Source of the DNA: Macrotis lagotis
Lineage: Eukaryota > Chordata > Mammalia > Peramelemorphia > Peramelidae
NCBI RefSeq assembly: GCF_037893015.1
Contig: NC_133658.1
Span: 282,060,875 to 282,124,874 of the forward strand
Length of the DNA: 64,000 nt
Direction of reading: 5' to 3'
Shown here: one piece after another, positions 46,748 through 57,599 of the stretch
Position numbering within the stretch: position 1 is the stretch's first letter
Layout: every line of letters starts with the position of its first letter
The notes under the pieces: generated by a model
Told to the model about the DNA's origin: nothing
The model's database searches: none
Seen by the model: only the letters and a program-made list of their open reading frames with translations
Translations under genes and position numbers: made by a program

Positions 46748-46870
46748 GGGGCGGCTGGGACCCGACCCTGGAGTCAGGAGGGCCCGAGTTCAAATCAGAC
46801 CTCAGCCAATATTTACCTAGTTAAATGACCTTGGCTAAGTCATTTAACTCCACTGCCTTACCAAAACAAA
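46748..46870 (+). repeat. CORE-SINE, sense, head shortened
   Basis: Starts 'ggggcggctgggacccgacc', lacking the usual 'aggtggcacagtggatagag' part, and continues through the core to an A-rich end. Confidence 0.75.
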
Positions 46871-47737
46871 AAACAACAAAAAAATTTTAAACATAAAAAA
46901 TTGAAAATACTATGTAAAATATGAAGGACTAGATAAATGTGAACCGTTTTATGAGGATAATTCTCCTTTGGCTGCCTTGGTCGGGGCTGGTGCGCCCCCC
47001 AGACCCTGCCGCCCCCGCTGCCCCCTCTGGGGGCCCCCAGGGCGCCCCCCCAGCCCTGCTCCTCACTCCTGCCCTCTTCTGAGCCCACTGCGGACTGGCC
47101 AGGGGACCCGGGTTCAAATCCGGCTTGGGACACAGGCCGCCTAGCTGTGTGGCCCGGGGGAGGCCTCTTCACCCCATCGCCTTAAATTAAAAACAACGAT
47201 GACCTGGTCAAGAGCAGCTGGTATCGGGGTGCTCCTGGGGGGAGGGCCCCTCACCAGCCTTCGTTCCCCGGGCCTTCCCCTCCCCCCAGAGGCAGCAGGC
47301 TAGGGAAGACCCGGGTTCAGATCCGGCCTCGGAGCCTTGCTAGCTGTGTGACTCCGGGCCAGTCCTTTCAACCAGCCTGCCTCGGTTTCCCCCTCTGTAC
47401 GCCGGGGATCTACTTCCGGGGCCGAGGTGAGGAAAAGGCCCTGGCCGGAAGTGAGAGCCCGGCCCGCGAGGCGCCCTTGGGGAGGCCCCGGAGGAGCCGC
47501 CCCGAGCCCCAAGGCCGCGTTCGGCCCGCGGCTGCCCCCGGGCCAAGGAGAGCCGGCCCGGCCCGAGGGTAGGCCGGGGCCGCTGCTCCCGGGCCTCCTC
47601 GGGGGGCGCCGCTCCGGGGCCGCTCCGGGGCCTCCTCCGGGCCTCCTCCGGGGGCGCCGCTCCCGGGCCGCTCCGGGCACCCTGCGCGGCCAGTCCCCAG
47701 GCCGGCGTGGCGCTGCCGCGGCTCCGGGACACGGAGC

Positions 47738-47844
47738 AGCGCGGTCCGGCTCCGCCCGGGGCTCCGCCGAGGGGCAGCGCGGTCCGGCTCCGCCCGGGGC
47801 TCCGCCGAGGGGCAGCGCGGTCCGGCTCCGCCCGGGGCCCCGCG
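47738..47844. repeat. Minisatellite, 38-base unit, 2.8 copies
   Basis: The unit beginning 'agcgcggtccggctccgccc' starts at 47738, 47776 and 47814, essentially without mismatch until the last copy. It ends about 46 bases from the exon 1 donor, in intron 1. A looser GC-rich array with 'gggcctcctccggg' units lies at 47580-47690. Confidence 0.92.
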
Positions 47845-47890
47845 GCCCGCCGCAGGGGCGCCTCCCTTCCCTTCCCGCCCCTCCGCCCAC

Positions 47891-48148
47891 CTTGCAGGTG
47901 TACACCAGCCGGTAATGCGAGGCCTGGACGCGGCCCAGCGCGGCGGCGGGCCCGGCCTCGGGGCCAGGCCCGGAGCTCCAGGGGCGCCGCCAGCACGGCG
48001 GCCCGCCCGCCGGCCCAGGCCCCGGCCGCCTGCTCCCGACGCCGCGCGGGAGGCTTCCCTGCGCAGAGGCGGGCCCGGCGCGGCCGCCGGGCACCCAGGC
48101 TCGGGCCGCCCGCGCCCACCGCCAGCCGCCCGCGCCGGCCCGCAGCAT
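47891..48148 (-). CDS. DNLZ: DNLZ exon 1 (start, mitochondrial presequence)
   Basis: The ATG at 48148-48146 begins MLRAGAGGWRWARAARAW, Arg/Ala-rich with few acidic residues, as expected of a matrix-targeting presequence. It ends with GPAAALGRVQASHYRLVYTC and K before donor 'gtgggc', matching human GPAAALGRVEAAHYQLVYTC. 258 bases, 86 codons, phase 0 out. Total predicted DNLZ is 188 residues, slightly longer than human. The middle is poorly conserved GC-rich sequence, so the exact presequence cleavage point is unknown. This start is chosen because it aligns with human MLR. Confidence 0.93.
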
Positions 48149-48364
48149 GCTTCCGCCCCCTCGCCAACGGCCGGCCGAAGCCGCGCCGCCGCCATGTTGG
48201 AGTCGGGCGACGCGCCGTCCGCGGCAGCCCCAGCGGCGGGGCGGACCTCCCGCTGCTCCGCCCCCTGCCGGCGGGACAGGCGCACTGCGGTCCCTCTCCG
48301 ACTGGGGGGAGAGGTAGGGCCCGGCTCTAAGGCTTCAAAGTTGTGGGCATTAAGAAGCGTGCCA

Positions 48365-48489
48365 GGGGCGGCTAGTGGCGCAGTGGATGGAGCCCCGGCC
48401 CTGGAGTCCGGAGGACCTGGGTTCAAATGGGGCCTCAGACGCTTAATAATGACCCAGCTGTGCGGCCTTGCGAAACAACAACAAAAAAG
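48365..48489 (+). repeat. GC-rich CORE-SINE just upstream of DNLZ
   Basis: 'ggggcggctagtggcgcagt' to 'cagctgtgcggccttgcgaa' and an A-rich end. CpG-rich compared with the same family elsewhere. Confidence 0.85.
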
Positions 48490-48499
48490 AAGCATACTA

Positions 48500-48830
48500 A
48501 TAACCTGCAGAACATCCAGAAGGGAGCAACCAGCATGGATGAGGGCTGTGAGTCAGTTGTCATAAGACACGTGCTGGAAGGAACCTCAGAGTGTAACCTG
48601 GAGAGAAGACTCCTGGGGGATCTGATTAGATGTCTTCGTGCATTGGAAGGTCTACCACGTGGAGGGGGGATTCCTGTTCTATTAAACTCCATAGATAGGG
48701 TAGAAGGAGGAACAGTGGGCAGAAGATGCAAAGTGGTCAAATTCAGCCTGTTAGGAAACGATGGCTAACAAGCTGTCCAAAATTAGACTAACGTGAAAGC
48801 ATCGTAAGATATGGGAAGACCTGGGTGGTA
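48500..48830 (+). mobile_element. L3/CR1-like LINE 3' fragment, sense
   Basis: Shows 'cagaacatccagaagggagc', 'gtaacctggagagaagactc' and 'tgcaaagtggtcaaattcag', the order of segments typical of CR1-group 3' ORF sequence. Diverged and not open. Confidence 0.6.
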
Positions 48831-48844
48831 GGAAGACAAATCCA

Positions 48845-49200
48845 GAAATTGATCATCATCCAATCAGCAAGCATTTATGAAAGCAGGTACTTTGTTAGAG
48901 ACTGCAGATACAAAGACAAAAGTGAAAGCACCTCCTCAACCTGAGGACCTCTGAAAGACACAAAAAATACAAGGGAATTCTGAGAGGAAGGACTCATATA
49001 GAAGGTGGTAATTGAGTTGAGCCTTGAAGAAAACCAAGAATTCTGGGAGTAAAGATGGGGAGCTTCTCAGGCATGGAAGACATTTTGTAAAGAAAGGTAT
49101 GGACCAGGAGACAGCTTCATGGATTAGGAAAAGTAAGACAGCCTTTTCAAACAAGAGTGCAGTACAGGAAGGGGAAATAATCTACAATAAGGATGCCAAG
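48845..49200 (+). repeat. Unnamed dispersed repeat
   Basis: Begins 'atccaatcagcaagcattta', then 'gagttgagccttgaagaaaa' and 'cttctcaggcatggaagaca'. Similar sequence lies near 36890, 57290 and 62500. Open frames in it are not gene-like. Confidence 0.5.
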
Positions 49201-49227
49201 AGAAGCCATACTCAGGTTATAGCCAAC

Positions 49228-49381
49228 TTTATTTTATTTTAGTTTTTTTGCAAGGCAAATGGGGTTAAGTGGCTTGCCCAAGGCCACACAGCTAGGCATT
49301 AAGTGTCTGAGACCAGATTTGAACCCAGGTACTCCTGACTCCAGGGCTGGTGCTCTATCCACTGTGCCACCTAGCCACCCC
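49228..49381 (-). repeat. Young CORE-SINE antisense with target duplication
   Basis: The target repeat 'tatagccaac' lies at 49218-49227 and 49382-49391. A second, older antisense copy follows at about 49465-49590. Confidence 0.88.
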
Positions 49382-49929
49382 TATAGCCAACCTTAAAAAC
49401 CAAACCGAGGAATTTAGATTTGATCCTGGAGATAACAATCTTGTATTCTTGCTTTGTTGTTGGGTTTTTTTTTTGCTAGGAAGTTAGGTTAAGTGACTTG
49501 TCCAAGGTCACATAGCTAAGTATAAGCTGTGGACCTCAAGTCTTCCTAACTCCAGAGCCAGTGCTCTATTCACTGCACTAACCTATTTTTCTCCAGAACT
49601 ATGTATTTGTCTTTAACCGGAAAATAACCACTGGACTACAGGAAACTGAACCCCACAGGTGGATGGATGTCCCAGTGAAGCAGGATGAACGCTAGGGAGT
49701 TCCTCTCTTCTTCATGTGACCTAGTGTGGTTTGGGGGTTCAGGGATGCTTATTTACACAGGTGTTCCACTTGTTTAGAGTAAAGCATTTGTTAAGCAGGA
49801 GCTGGATTAAAAGAAGACTCTTCTTCCAATAGGGCATAAGTGTGACACAACTCTTCACTTTTTAAAAAATCATTCAAAGTACCTTTCCCAAAGGATTCAG
49901 AGTAAATAGATAAATTTGTTACTCACTTT

Positions 49930-51345
49930 CTAACCTCATTATTCCTCTGAAACCATCCTGTCCAGTTACTAATACTTTCAATCACCAAATCTAAAGGCTT
50001 TTTCTCAATCCTCATCCTTCTTGACTGCTCTGCATTTGTCACTTGCATTCTCCTGTCTATTTGACCACTCCTTCTTAGTCTCCTTTACCGGATCATCTTC
50101 TATATCTCACTTCTTAACTGTGTTTGTACCTCAAAGTTTTGTTCTGGGCTCCTTTATATTCTACCTCTTGATGACCTCATCAGTTTTGATAAGCTTAATC
50201 ACCATTTCTAATGCAGACGATTCCCAGATCTATATATCCATCCCTAATCCTGGTTCCCTACTATCAACTAACTCCCTGTTGGGCATTTTGAACTGGAGGC
50301 TTTGTAAATCTCTCAAATTTAACTGTCCAAAACCAAAATTCATTATCTTTCTCCAAAAACTCACTTCTCTTTTGAACTTCCCAACTTTTATCAAGTATCA
50401 TCTTTCCAGTTGTGCAGGTTCATAAACTGGGAGTCCTCCTTGCTCTCTGACCTCTCTCCCCCATCCAGTCCCTTTTCATTCTCCCTGAACAGCCACTGTG
50501 GCCTGTGACAGATCTTCAATCACAGCCACCGCTTTAGTTAAATCTCCATCAGAAGTGCTAATTTAAAGCTATTGTCTTCCTTGCCTCCAGTCTTTCTATC
50601 TTTTTTTGCCTATCCTCTAGAAAACAAGTATGTCCAGAAAACAAGTATGACCTGCCCAAGGAGCTTCAGTGGTTCCCTGAAAACAAACTCCTATTTGGCA
50701 CTTAAGAAGCTTCACAACTTGTATCTAACCCATCTTTCTCCATTGTAAATTTATTTTTCTTTAGTCAGTTGTCTTCTCATTCTGACTTAGATGAGGCCCT
50801 CAATTTCTCACTCTCAATCTTTTTCTATTTCTTTATCTCTTTCTGTGTCTGCTCTTTCTCTCTGTGTGTCTCCTTATCTCCCTTTCTTTACATGGGCTTT
50901 CCCCTCATTCCTAGAATGCATTCCCCTACTCAACTTCCCCTCTCAGGCTACCTTTAAAACTCTATGCTCCTGGTGCAGCTAGGTTGCACAGTGGATAGAG
51001 TACCATCCCTAGAGTCAGGAGGACCTGAGTTCAAATCTGGTCTCAGACACATAATAATTGCCTACCTTGAGCAAGTCACTTAACCCCACTGCCTTGTATA
51101 AACTAAAAAACAAAAAACAAAAAACCAACCAAATAAAATTATGCTTGTGTCACTTCCTATCAGAAACCTTTCTTGATAATGACATCTGCTCTCTGCCCCA
51201 GATACTAGCACCTTCCCCCTCAAAAAATTAACTTTGTTTTGCATATGTGTACAGGCAGGGACTGTTCCATTTCTATCTTTGTATCCCCAGAGCTTATCAC
51301 AGTAAGAACTTAATAAATGCTTACTGCTTGATGATTAAAGAGTGG
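49930..51345 (+). mobile_element. L2 LINE, sense, RT fragment to 3' end, with SINE inside
   Basis: A reverse-transcriptase remnant reads SFTGSSSISHFLTVFVPQ and then ADDSQIYISIPNPG, aligning with the L2 RT block (AGSSS...VPQGSVLG...YADDSQIYL). The 3' end 'acaggcagggactgttccat' and 'agaacttaataaatgctta' is present. Some stops and frame changes break it. A young SINE (50971-51125) interrupts it. Confidence 0.85.
50971..51125 (+). repeat. Young CORE-SINE, sense, in L2
   Basis: 'ggtgcagctaggttgcacag' to an A/C-rich tail; the core lacks part of 'ctgtgtggcc'. Confidence 0.87.
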
Positions 51346-51489
51346 TCCTCAAAGCTACTTATTTGTCAATGAAATAGTGCTGATTATAAAATTTCACAAA
51401 CCAATTTATATCTAAGTAGGAAAAACTTATTACTGTGGAGGTGAGAGAATACGTTTCCAAACCTGGCACTTTTGTAAACAGATGTTTTG

Positions 51490-51785
51490 TCAATGCCTGA
51501 TGGCATATTTCTATACATTAAGATCTTTTACTAACCATTCTCCTCTCTCTCTCTCTACACTATTTCATTTGATGATCTCATCAACTCCCATGGAATTTCT
51601 TCCCTACTCCCCCCCCCCAATTTATCCTGAATATCTCATTTGTACATGTTTGTTTTCATATTGTCCCTTCCATTAGGCTGTCTTTGAGGGCAGGGACTGG
51701 TTCCCCCACCACACTTTTTTTGTTATCCCCACCTGGCACCACATCTAACATGTAAATATTTAATTAATGCTAGTTGACTAACTGG
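51490..51785 (+). mobile_element. L2 3' end, sense, internally deleted
   Basis: 'tgatgatctcatcaactccc' is joined closely to the 3' end 'tgagggcagggactggttcc' and 'atttaattaatgctagttga'. Confidence 0.7.
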
Positions 51786-51860
51786 TGTCACACAACCATT
51801 AAGAGTCTGGATTCAAATTCAGCCTTCTCCTGGCTCAAACTTTAGAACGCTTTTTTTTTT

Positions 51861-52010
51861 TTTTAGTTTTTGCAGGGCAATGGGGTTAAGTGGTTTGCCC
51901 AAGGCCACACAGCTAGGTAATTATTAAGTGTCTGAGGCCGGATTTGAACTCAGGTACTCCTGACTCCAGGGCTGGTACTCTATTTACTGCACCACCTAGC
52001 CTCCCCAACA
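51861..52010 (-). repeat. Young CORE-SINE antisense
   Basis: Poly-T, core and 'gcaccacctagcctcccc' head. Confidence 0.88.
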
Positions 52011-52901
52011 TTCTCATAATTCTAATTATTATTACAAGAAATTGATTTCCTATTATTCTACAACCAGGAAAGCAAATAAATTAGTAGATCTTTTTGCAAA
52101 GTTGCTATAAATTTTTGTAAAGTTACTATAAATTCTTAATTATCTGCTTTGTAATTAAGAAAATTACTAATAAACATTGTCTCTGCAAGATGGTTTTCTA
52201 GTCACCTGGACTCTTCCAAGGCCATATTCCCTAAATGTCCTTGTTTTTTGAGCTTAAATCCATTTCCTTATTTTTAAAAACTTTTATTTTTCATTTTGTC
52301 ATAGCACACATCCCAACAAACTTCAAATGCATATTAGCCCCACACAATTGAGTGAAATGGCCTCAAAAGTTGAATATACTGATAATACAGATTACTTTTC
52401 ACTTTTTGTAGGTTTCTTGTTAATAATATAAAATATAGCTGCGTCCTTCAACTTTAATGGTTTCGTATCATTGTTTTCCATTGAATTTGACCGGAGTCAG
52501 ATTGTTACTTAATGTCATCATTCACATTGCTAAAGTAATTATTCTTTGCTTCTGTCTTTCTTTGTCCTGTACTATTCATATATGTCTTCTTGTTTCTCAG
52601 AATTCTTCATATCCGTCCTTCATTATGACCACAAAATCATTTTAATACCAATATAAGTCATCTTAATTCAGAACAGGAAGCCTTAGGTTTAGCAATCCAA
52701 AATACATGATTTTTCCCTCTGAATCTAAGCCCAGAAGAGATGGTTTTAAGGCATAGATGATGTTATTGATTTTTTACATCCCTGATCCATTCTATCCATA
52801 TAAGTGATGGAAGATTGATTATGAATAAGTACAGGGACTTTCAAAAAGGTAGGTAATTGGCTGGGGAGATTCAAGGTCTTGGATTCATCAAGCAGATAGC
52901 A
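52011..52901 (-). other. CARD9: CARD9 3' UTR and flank
   Basis: AT-rich, mostly single-copy. The UTR probably begins at 52901 and runs leftwards; the first plausible AATAAA on the minus strand is at 52283-52288. No other gene seen. Confidence 0.55.
52283..52288 (-). terminator. CARD9: Possible poly-A signal of CARD9
   Basis: AATAAA on the minus strand about 615 bases beyond the CARD9 stop, in an A/T-rich context that weakens the call. Confidence 0.3.
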
Positions 52902-52986
52902 TTAGGAGCCCTCTGTATCTGTGTTGTCACTTCCTGTGGTATTTTCCCAGTCTACTTCTCCCTGCCGGGTGCTGTGATGAACCTTT
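52902..52986 (-). CDS. CARD9: CARD9 last coding exon
   Basis: Ends VDWENTTGSDNTDTEGS and TAA; human CARD9 ends DRENTTGSDNTDTEGS, so the identity is secure. The 5' part reads KVHHSTRQGE where human has KRALRKMQKGWRQGE: four residues shorter and different. The acceptor is 'gggcacatag', the only nearby AG that keeps the frame from the previous exon (phase 2); an earlier 'tttcacag' has a better pyrimidine tract but leads into a stop. The acidic Ser/Thr tail looks like a casein-kinase-2 type target (inference). Confidence 0.9.
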
Positions 52987-53271
52987 CTATGTGCCCATTT
53001 CCTGTGAAAGTGAGAAAATAGGTACAAGAGTGAGAACACATCTCTGTGTTTCATTGAGAGTCTGATCTACCAATAGTGAACTGATGGTAGGTAACTCAAG
53101 TTGTGCAATTTATAACCTAAACCCTCATTTTACAGATAAGGAAACTGAGACCCAGATTGGCCTAGTGATTTGCTTAAGGTCAAACAGGTCAGAACTTACT
53201 AGGGGCATTTAAAACCCAAATGCATGTTACCTTCTGGGCCCCCTCCTTCCTTTGAACTAGGTCAGTCTTAC

Positions 53272-53348
53272 CTACGATAGTTCTCAAAACTTTCTTTGAT
53301 ACGACGCCGTTCCTTCTCTTGTGGTTCCCCATTGCTCAGCCCACCTCC
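53272..53348 (-). CDS. CARD9: CARD9 penultimate coding exon
   Basis: Acceptor 'tctcttcctag', donor 'gtaaga'. Reads GGGLSNGEPQEKERRRIKE and SFENYR(R). Human has AGLSSGEPPEKERRRLKESFENYRR. 77 bases, phase 0 in and phase 2 out. The basic ERRRIKESFENYRR segment is the best-conserved part of the CARD9 tail. Confidence 0.95.
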
Positions 53349-54354
53349 CTAGGAAGAGAAAAGAACGAAGTGGAAGGAAATGTAAGTGAGATGGGTCTGT
53401 GCTAAAAAGAGGCACTATTCAGTGAATCCAGAAAGAGGATGGTTTGAATTACTTTTTTCTTATTTTTTTCCTCTCCCATAGTCAGTCCTATAGTCCAGTC
53501 AAGAATCTCCTGTTCAGTTTATATGAATTGATCAGGGAATGAACTCTGAAGGGTTTTTTCTTAAACAAGCATTTTTATTAAGCATTTACTATGTGCTAAG
53601 CACTTTATAAATACCATCTCATTTGATCTTAACAACTCTAGTGTCTTATTGTCCTCTTTTTACAGATAAGGAAGCAGGCAGACAAAGATTAAATGACTTC
53701 CCCAGGGTCACACAGATAATAAATGTGTAGAAGAAAGGCTAGATTTGAACTTCGTTCTTCCTCACTCCAAGTCCAGAGCTCTATATACTGCACAACTCTT
53801 TAACTAAATAAATTTGAAGGGAGTAAAAGTGGTATTTTTATCTGTAGCAAAAAAGGATGCACTCCTAGACCATGTGACCCTGTCATTGAATCAGATATTT
53901 AGAATTAGAAGGGACCCTAAAGTTTAACTCCCTCATTTTGGGCAAATGACTTGCCCAGGTTCAATCAGCTAGTAAGTGATGGAGCTGAGACAAAAAATAC
54001 TCTGGCCCTTTGACTCCAAATTCAACTCTTTTTCCACTAAACCACATTAGAGGAGACAGTATGCCTGCTAGAATCAACCATGAAGGCCTGCTCTCAGGGA
54101 GCTTACAATGATAATGCACACATAGATACAGATCATGAGCATGGAAATAAGTATTTCTTACATAAGTCCATAAAGACCCTAATCTACACACATCAACATG
54201 CAGACACACAAAAATACAATCTCATATGAATGCCAATGTACATACAAGAATCACACATATGAGCCAACCCACCCCAGGGAAAAACTTGAATCAACCACAC
54301 TGCATTTAATTTTGATCCACCCTGGGGGGTGGGGGTCAACTGAGTTTCTCTTAC
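53349..54354 (-). other. CARD9: CARD9 intron, phase 0
   Basis: Contains MIR-like antisense copies (about 53560-53785 and 53880-54040) and a scrap of the unnamed repeat (54060-54180). No coding signal. Confidence 0.8.
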
Positions 54355-54428
54355 ATTTTGGCCCAGAAAAAGCTTTTCCTTCGTGGTGGCAAAGGGGGGT
54401 TCTAGGAGATTCGCTTTAGCTGGATGAT
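54355..54428 (-). CDS. CARD9: CARD9 fast-evolving tail exon
   Basis: Acceptor 'attgtctgtttcag' and donor 'gtaaga' enclose 74 bases that read (N)HPAKANLLEPPFATTKEK and LFLGQN. Human CARD9 has a loosely similar GGGSPKQPFAALHQEQ segment here. Phase 1 in and phase 0 out fit the two neighbouring exons exactly, the main support for the call since similarity is low. It lies in the linker between the coiled coil and the basic C-terminal segment. Confidence 0.82.
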
Positions 54429-54952
54429 CTGAAACAGACAATTGGTCCCACACTCTCATTAGTCCATAAGACTGGAAACCAATAAGCCCACTCCTCACTT
54501 CCAGGCTCCTATCAGCAAGTTAGATACATTTCAATGATATTAACAAAAGCAAAAATTTCTATATTCCTTTTAAAATGTTACATCATTTGATACTTATGAA
54601 ACCAGTATTATTCCCATATTACAAAGGGGAAAACATGCAGAAAGCAGACAAATGACTTACCCAAGGTCAAGTATAATGCCTGATATATAACACATGCTCT
54701 GAAAATGTATGGGTTTTTTTCTTTTTAAAACTAGACAAAAGTTCACTGCTTCACACACAATTCTCTTTAATTCTTTATACATTGGAAGGCTGTTGAAGAC
54801 TGATATTCATAATGAAAAAGAACATTTTTTTAGAAAAAAGAAAAACATTGTGTTAAGCTGGGCAGCAGATCTAGAAACAAAATTCCTTTCTTATCACCCT
54901 CTCTAGAATGACTTTTCTCTTAAGATCCTACCCCTGGTTCTTCCTATCCTTT

Positions 54953-55094
54953 TTTTTTTGCAAGGCAAATGGGGTTAAGTGGCTTGCCCAAGGCCACACA
55001 GCTAGGTAATTATTAAGTGTCTGAGACTGGATTTGAACCCAGGTACTCCTGACTTCAGGGCTGGTGCTTTATCCACTACGCCACCTAGCCGCTA
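54953..55094 (-). repeat. Young CORE-SINE antisense, 15-bp target duplication
   Basis: 'ttcttcctatccttt' at 54938-54952 and 55095-55109, exact. In sense with CARD9 transcription. Confidence 0.92.
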
Positions 55095-55095
55095 T

Positions 55096-55870
55096 TCTTC
55101 CTATCCTTTCAACAGAAGATCTCGAGAAAATAAAACCCATCTGTCTTTCTACTCTACTTCACACTTCAAAATCTACATTTTCCACTCCCTTTTCCTTTGT
55201 TCCAATGTTTGAAGAAGTGACCCTTCTCCTTGCCAATGCCAAAGCCTCCTCTACTTATGCCCTTGATAACTCTCTCTTCTCTCATCCGGAAGCTTATGAT
55301 TCAATCATTCCTCTATTTTTCTCATTTTCAGTTTTTCTATTGGTTCTTTTCATTCTTCCTACAAACATGTCCATGTCTCCCTCATTCTTAAAATGCAAAA
55401 CAAAAAAACCTTCACTTGACTATCATTTTTCTCAAGGTACTATGAAGGATGGTATCTTCTCCCTTTGATGATAAAAATCCAAGAAAAAAATAATCTCCTA
55501 CAGCCTTACAGTCTGACTTTTGGTCACCAACTCAGCTGGACATAATTATCTCTCCAAGGTTACCCACAATCTTTTGATCGCTAAAACCAGTCTTTTTCCC
55601 CATCCTACCTGACCTTTGTTTCTGACATTGCCAGTGACCTTAATATTCTCTCCTCCAGTTTGTTCTCCAATCTGATTGCTCCTTTTCTACTTTGTCAAAT
55701 TCTCACCCAGCTCCCAACCCCCTATATATGTTCACATCTACCCAGCCTTGGTTCTAGGTCCTCTTCTTTCTTTACATTCTCTTGGTGATCTCATCAGATC
55801 TCGAGGATTCAATTAGCATTTCTTCAATTACAGTCTTTTATTTCCATCTACCTCTTAGATGATTTGTATC
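55096..55870 (+). mobile_element. L2 LINE fragment, sense, antisense to CARD9
   Basis: Pyrimidine-rich L2 coding remnant with 'ttctctcctccagtttgttc' and 'cttggtgatctcatcagatc', the region just before the RT active site in other copies. Diverged, no long frame. Confidence 0.65.
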
Positions 55871-56389
55871 AGAGTTAAAATAAAGATCTGGGTCAAGCAC
55901 CACAAAATGGAAAACTGGTTGGGGGGGGGGAGGGCAAGTAGAGGGCCCTCAAAAAGAGACCTTAGATCTTGAGATATAAGGTCCCACGGAGAAACAGAGA
56001 TCCTGGGAAACTAACCCTCCTGGCCAAGATCCTCTGAGGATGCTAGTAGATAGGCAGCCACTGGGGGAAGCAACCACAGGACAGAGCTGGCAAGGGAAGA
56101 GTTCACCTGGAGTTCAGCTACCGAATACCATGTGGTAGTTTCTCATATTAATCATTATTGCTAACTAGGTCTTAATCTAAGTTGTTTCTACTTACTGGAG
56201 GAGTTAAAATACTTTCAGTATCTCCTAAATTTTGATGGCCTGGGGGAAAAGCACTGGATATCCTCATGCCACTCAAGTTTTTGTTCACACGCAGCATCTA
56301 ACTCAAAAATAGAATTCCCTATCTTCCTTCTTAAACACACCCCAGCCCTAAATTTCCCTATTCCTACTACAAGCATTTTCTTTCTAGGT

Positions 56390-57165
56390 ACTTGCATTCA
56401 CAACTTGGAAATAGTCCTCAGCCTTCTGCTCTTCCTTGTTCCTCATATCCAACCAGTTGAATCCAATCAAGTCTTTTTGATTTTACCTCTATAACATCCA
56501 TGGCCCCCTTCCCCTCCTTTCCACTTACATAATCATCACTATGTAGTTCTGAAACTCATCACCTTTTCCTGAGATACTGAAATACCCTCCTTTCCTCCAG
56601 TCTCTCCCTTTTTCTAATCCATGCATCACACAGCTGCCAAAATATTTTAAGTCTAAGCATGTCTACTTTTTGCTCAGAAAGCTTCAACAGTTCCCTACTT
56701 CCTTTAGGACAAAATACAATCTTCATTTCTTCATAAACAGATCTTCATAATCGTGCTTTCCCTGACCTATTTCATCCTATTCTCCAAAATCCTTTCTTCT
56801 TCTCAATCAAACTGGAATGCTAACTGTATTCTACTCTAGGGGTTCATGCACCTAGTTTTTTGTCCCCCATGCCTAGAATGAGTACCTCATCTCTACCCCC
56901 CCGAACTCCCACCTTCCCTCAAAATTTAGCTCTGGTGCCCCATGATTGCCCTCTCCTTCCTCCAATGGCCTTATTATCTTTACTTATCTCTGTACAAGTT
57001 GTTTCTTGCCCTACTCCGCGCCCCCCCCAACCCATCCCACAGTTGGAATATGTGCTCTTTGAGGTAGGGATAAATTCATTTTTCATCTTTGTACCCCCAG
57101 CATCTAGTACAGTCCTGTGCAAATAGCAGGCATTCACTGAATGCTTGTTGAGTTGAACTAATTCA
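56390..57165 (+). mobile_element. L2 LINE 3' part, sense, antisense to CARD9
   Basis: Segments 'ctgccaaaatattttaagtc', 'ttccctacttcctttaggac' and 'cctagaatgagtacctcat', then 'aggcattcactgaatgcttg', follow the order of the L2 ORF end and 3' UTR. Confidence 0.75.
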
Positions 57166-57289
57166 GACAGTCATTTTCTGATAATGATGGTCTCTTCCTC
57201 ATTGGCTACTATATTTTTAGTAAAGATGTTAATACATGTGTGTGTTCAAAGGAAGAAGGACAAAATGGTGAGCGAAAATAAAGATTAAA

Positions 57290-57590
57290 CAATCAATTTA
57301 ATAAACATAATGTCAAGTATCTATTAAGTGCTGAGCAATCCTAGGCTCTGGATACAAAGACATAAAAAGACCAATCCCTGCCTTTGGGGAGCTTACATTC
57401 TGTGAGAGATAAACTATAATGACAATATACACACATATAAATACAAAATAGACACAAATACAAGTAATTTGGAGGGCACAATAACTGGGAGCCTCAAGAA
57501 AAACTTCATGTAGGAGGTGCTACCTGAGCTGAGCTCTGAAGGGAGCTAGGGAATCTCAAGAAGTGGAGGTGAGCAGTTCATTTAAATATA
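57290..57590 (+). repeat. Unnamed dispersed repeat
   Basis: 'tctattaagtgctgagcaat', 'cctttggggagcttacattc' and 'aggtgctacctgagctgagc' match the order seen at 36890 and 48845. Confidence 0.55.
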
Positions 57591-57599
57591 AAGGCTAGC

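Larger units (their letters stand above)
46977..48330. promoter_or_regulatory. DNLZ: CpG island with DNLZ promoter
   Basis: About 1.3 kb with many CpG, in strong contrast to the AT-rich surroundings. It covers DNLZ exon 1, its start and the first part of intron 1. No TATA box. On the minus strand a YY1-like 'aacatggcggc' lies at 48188-48198, and GC boxes occur at about 48236-48262, so transcription probably begins near 48200-48260. Confidence 0.8.

Noticed and set aside
47300-48565. Long open frames (up to 361 codons) on both strands in the GC-rich region
   Set aside because: They arise because stop codons are rare at very high GC. Only the first 86 codons of one minus-strand frame (DNLZ exon 1) have homology and a correct donor.
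50021-50425. 134-codon frame considered as a host gene
   Set aside because: It carries the L2 reverse-transcriptase ADDSQIY motif and lies in an L2 copy.
52986-53010. Stronger-looking acceptor 'tttcacag' for the last CARD9 exon
   Set aside because: In the required phase it leads to ATGGGCACATAG, a stop before the conserved tail.
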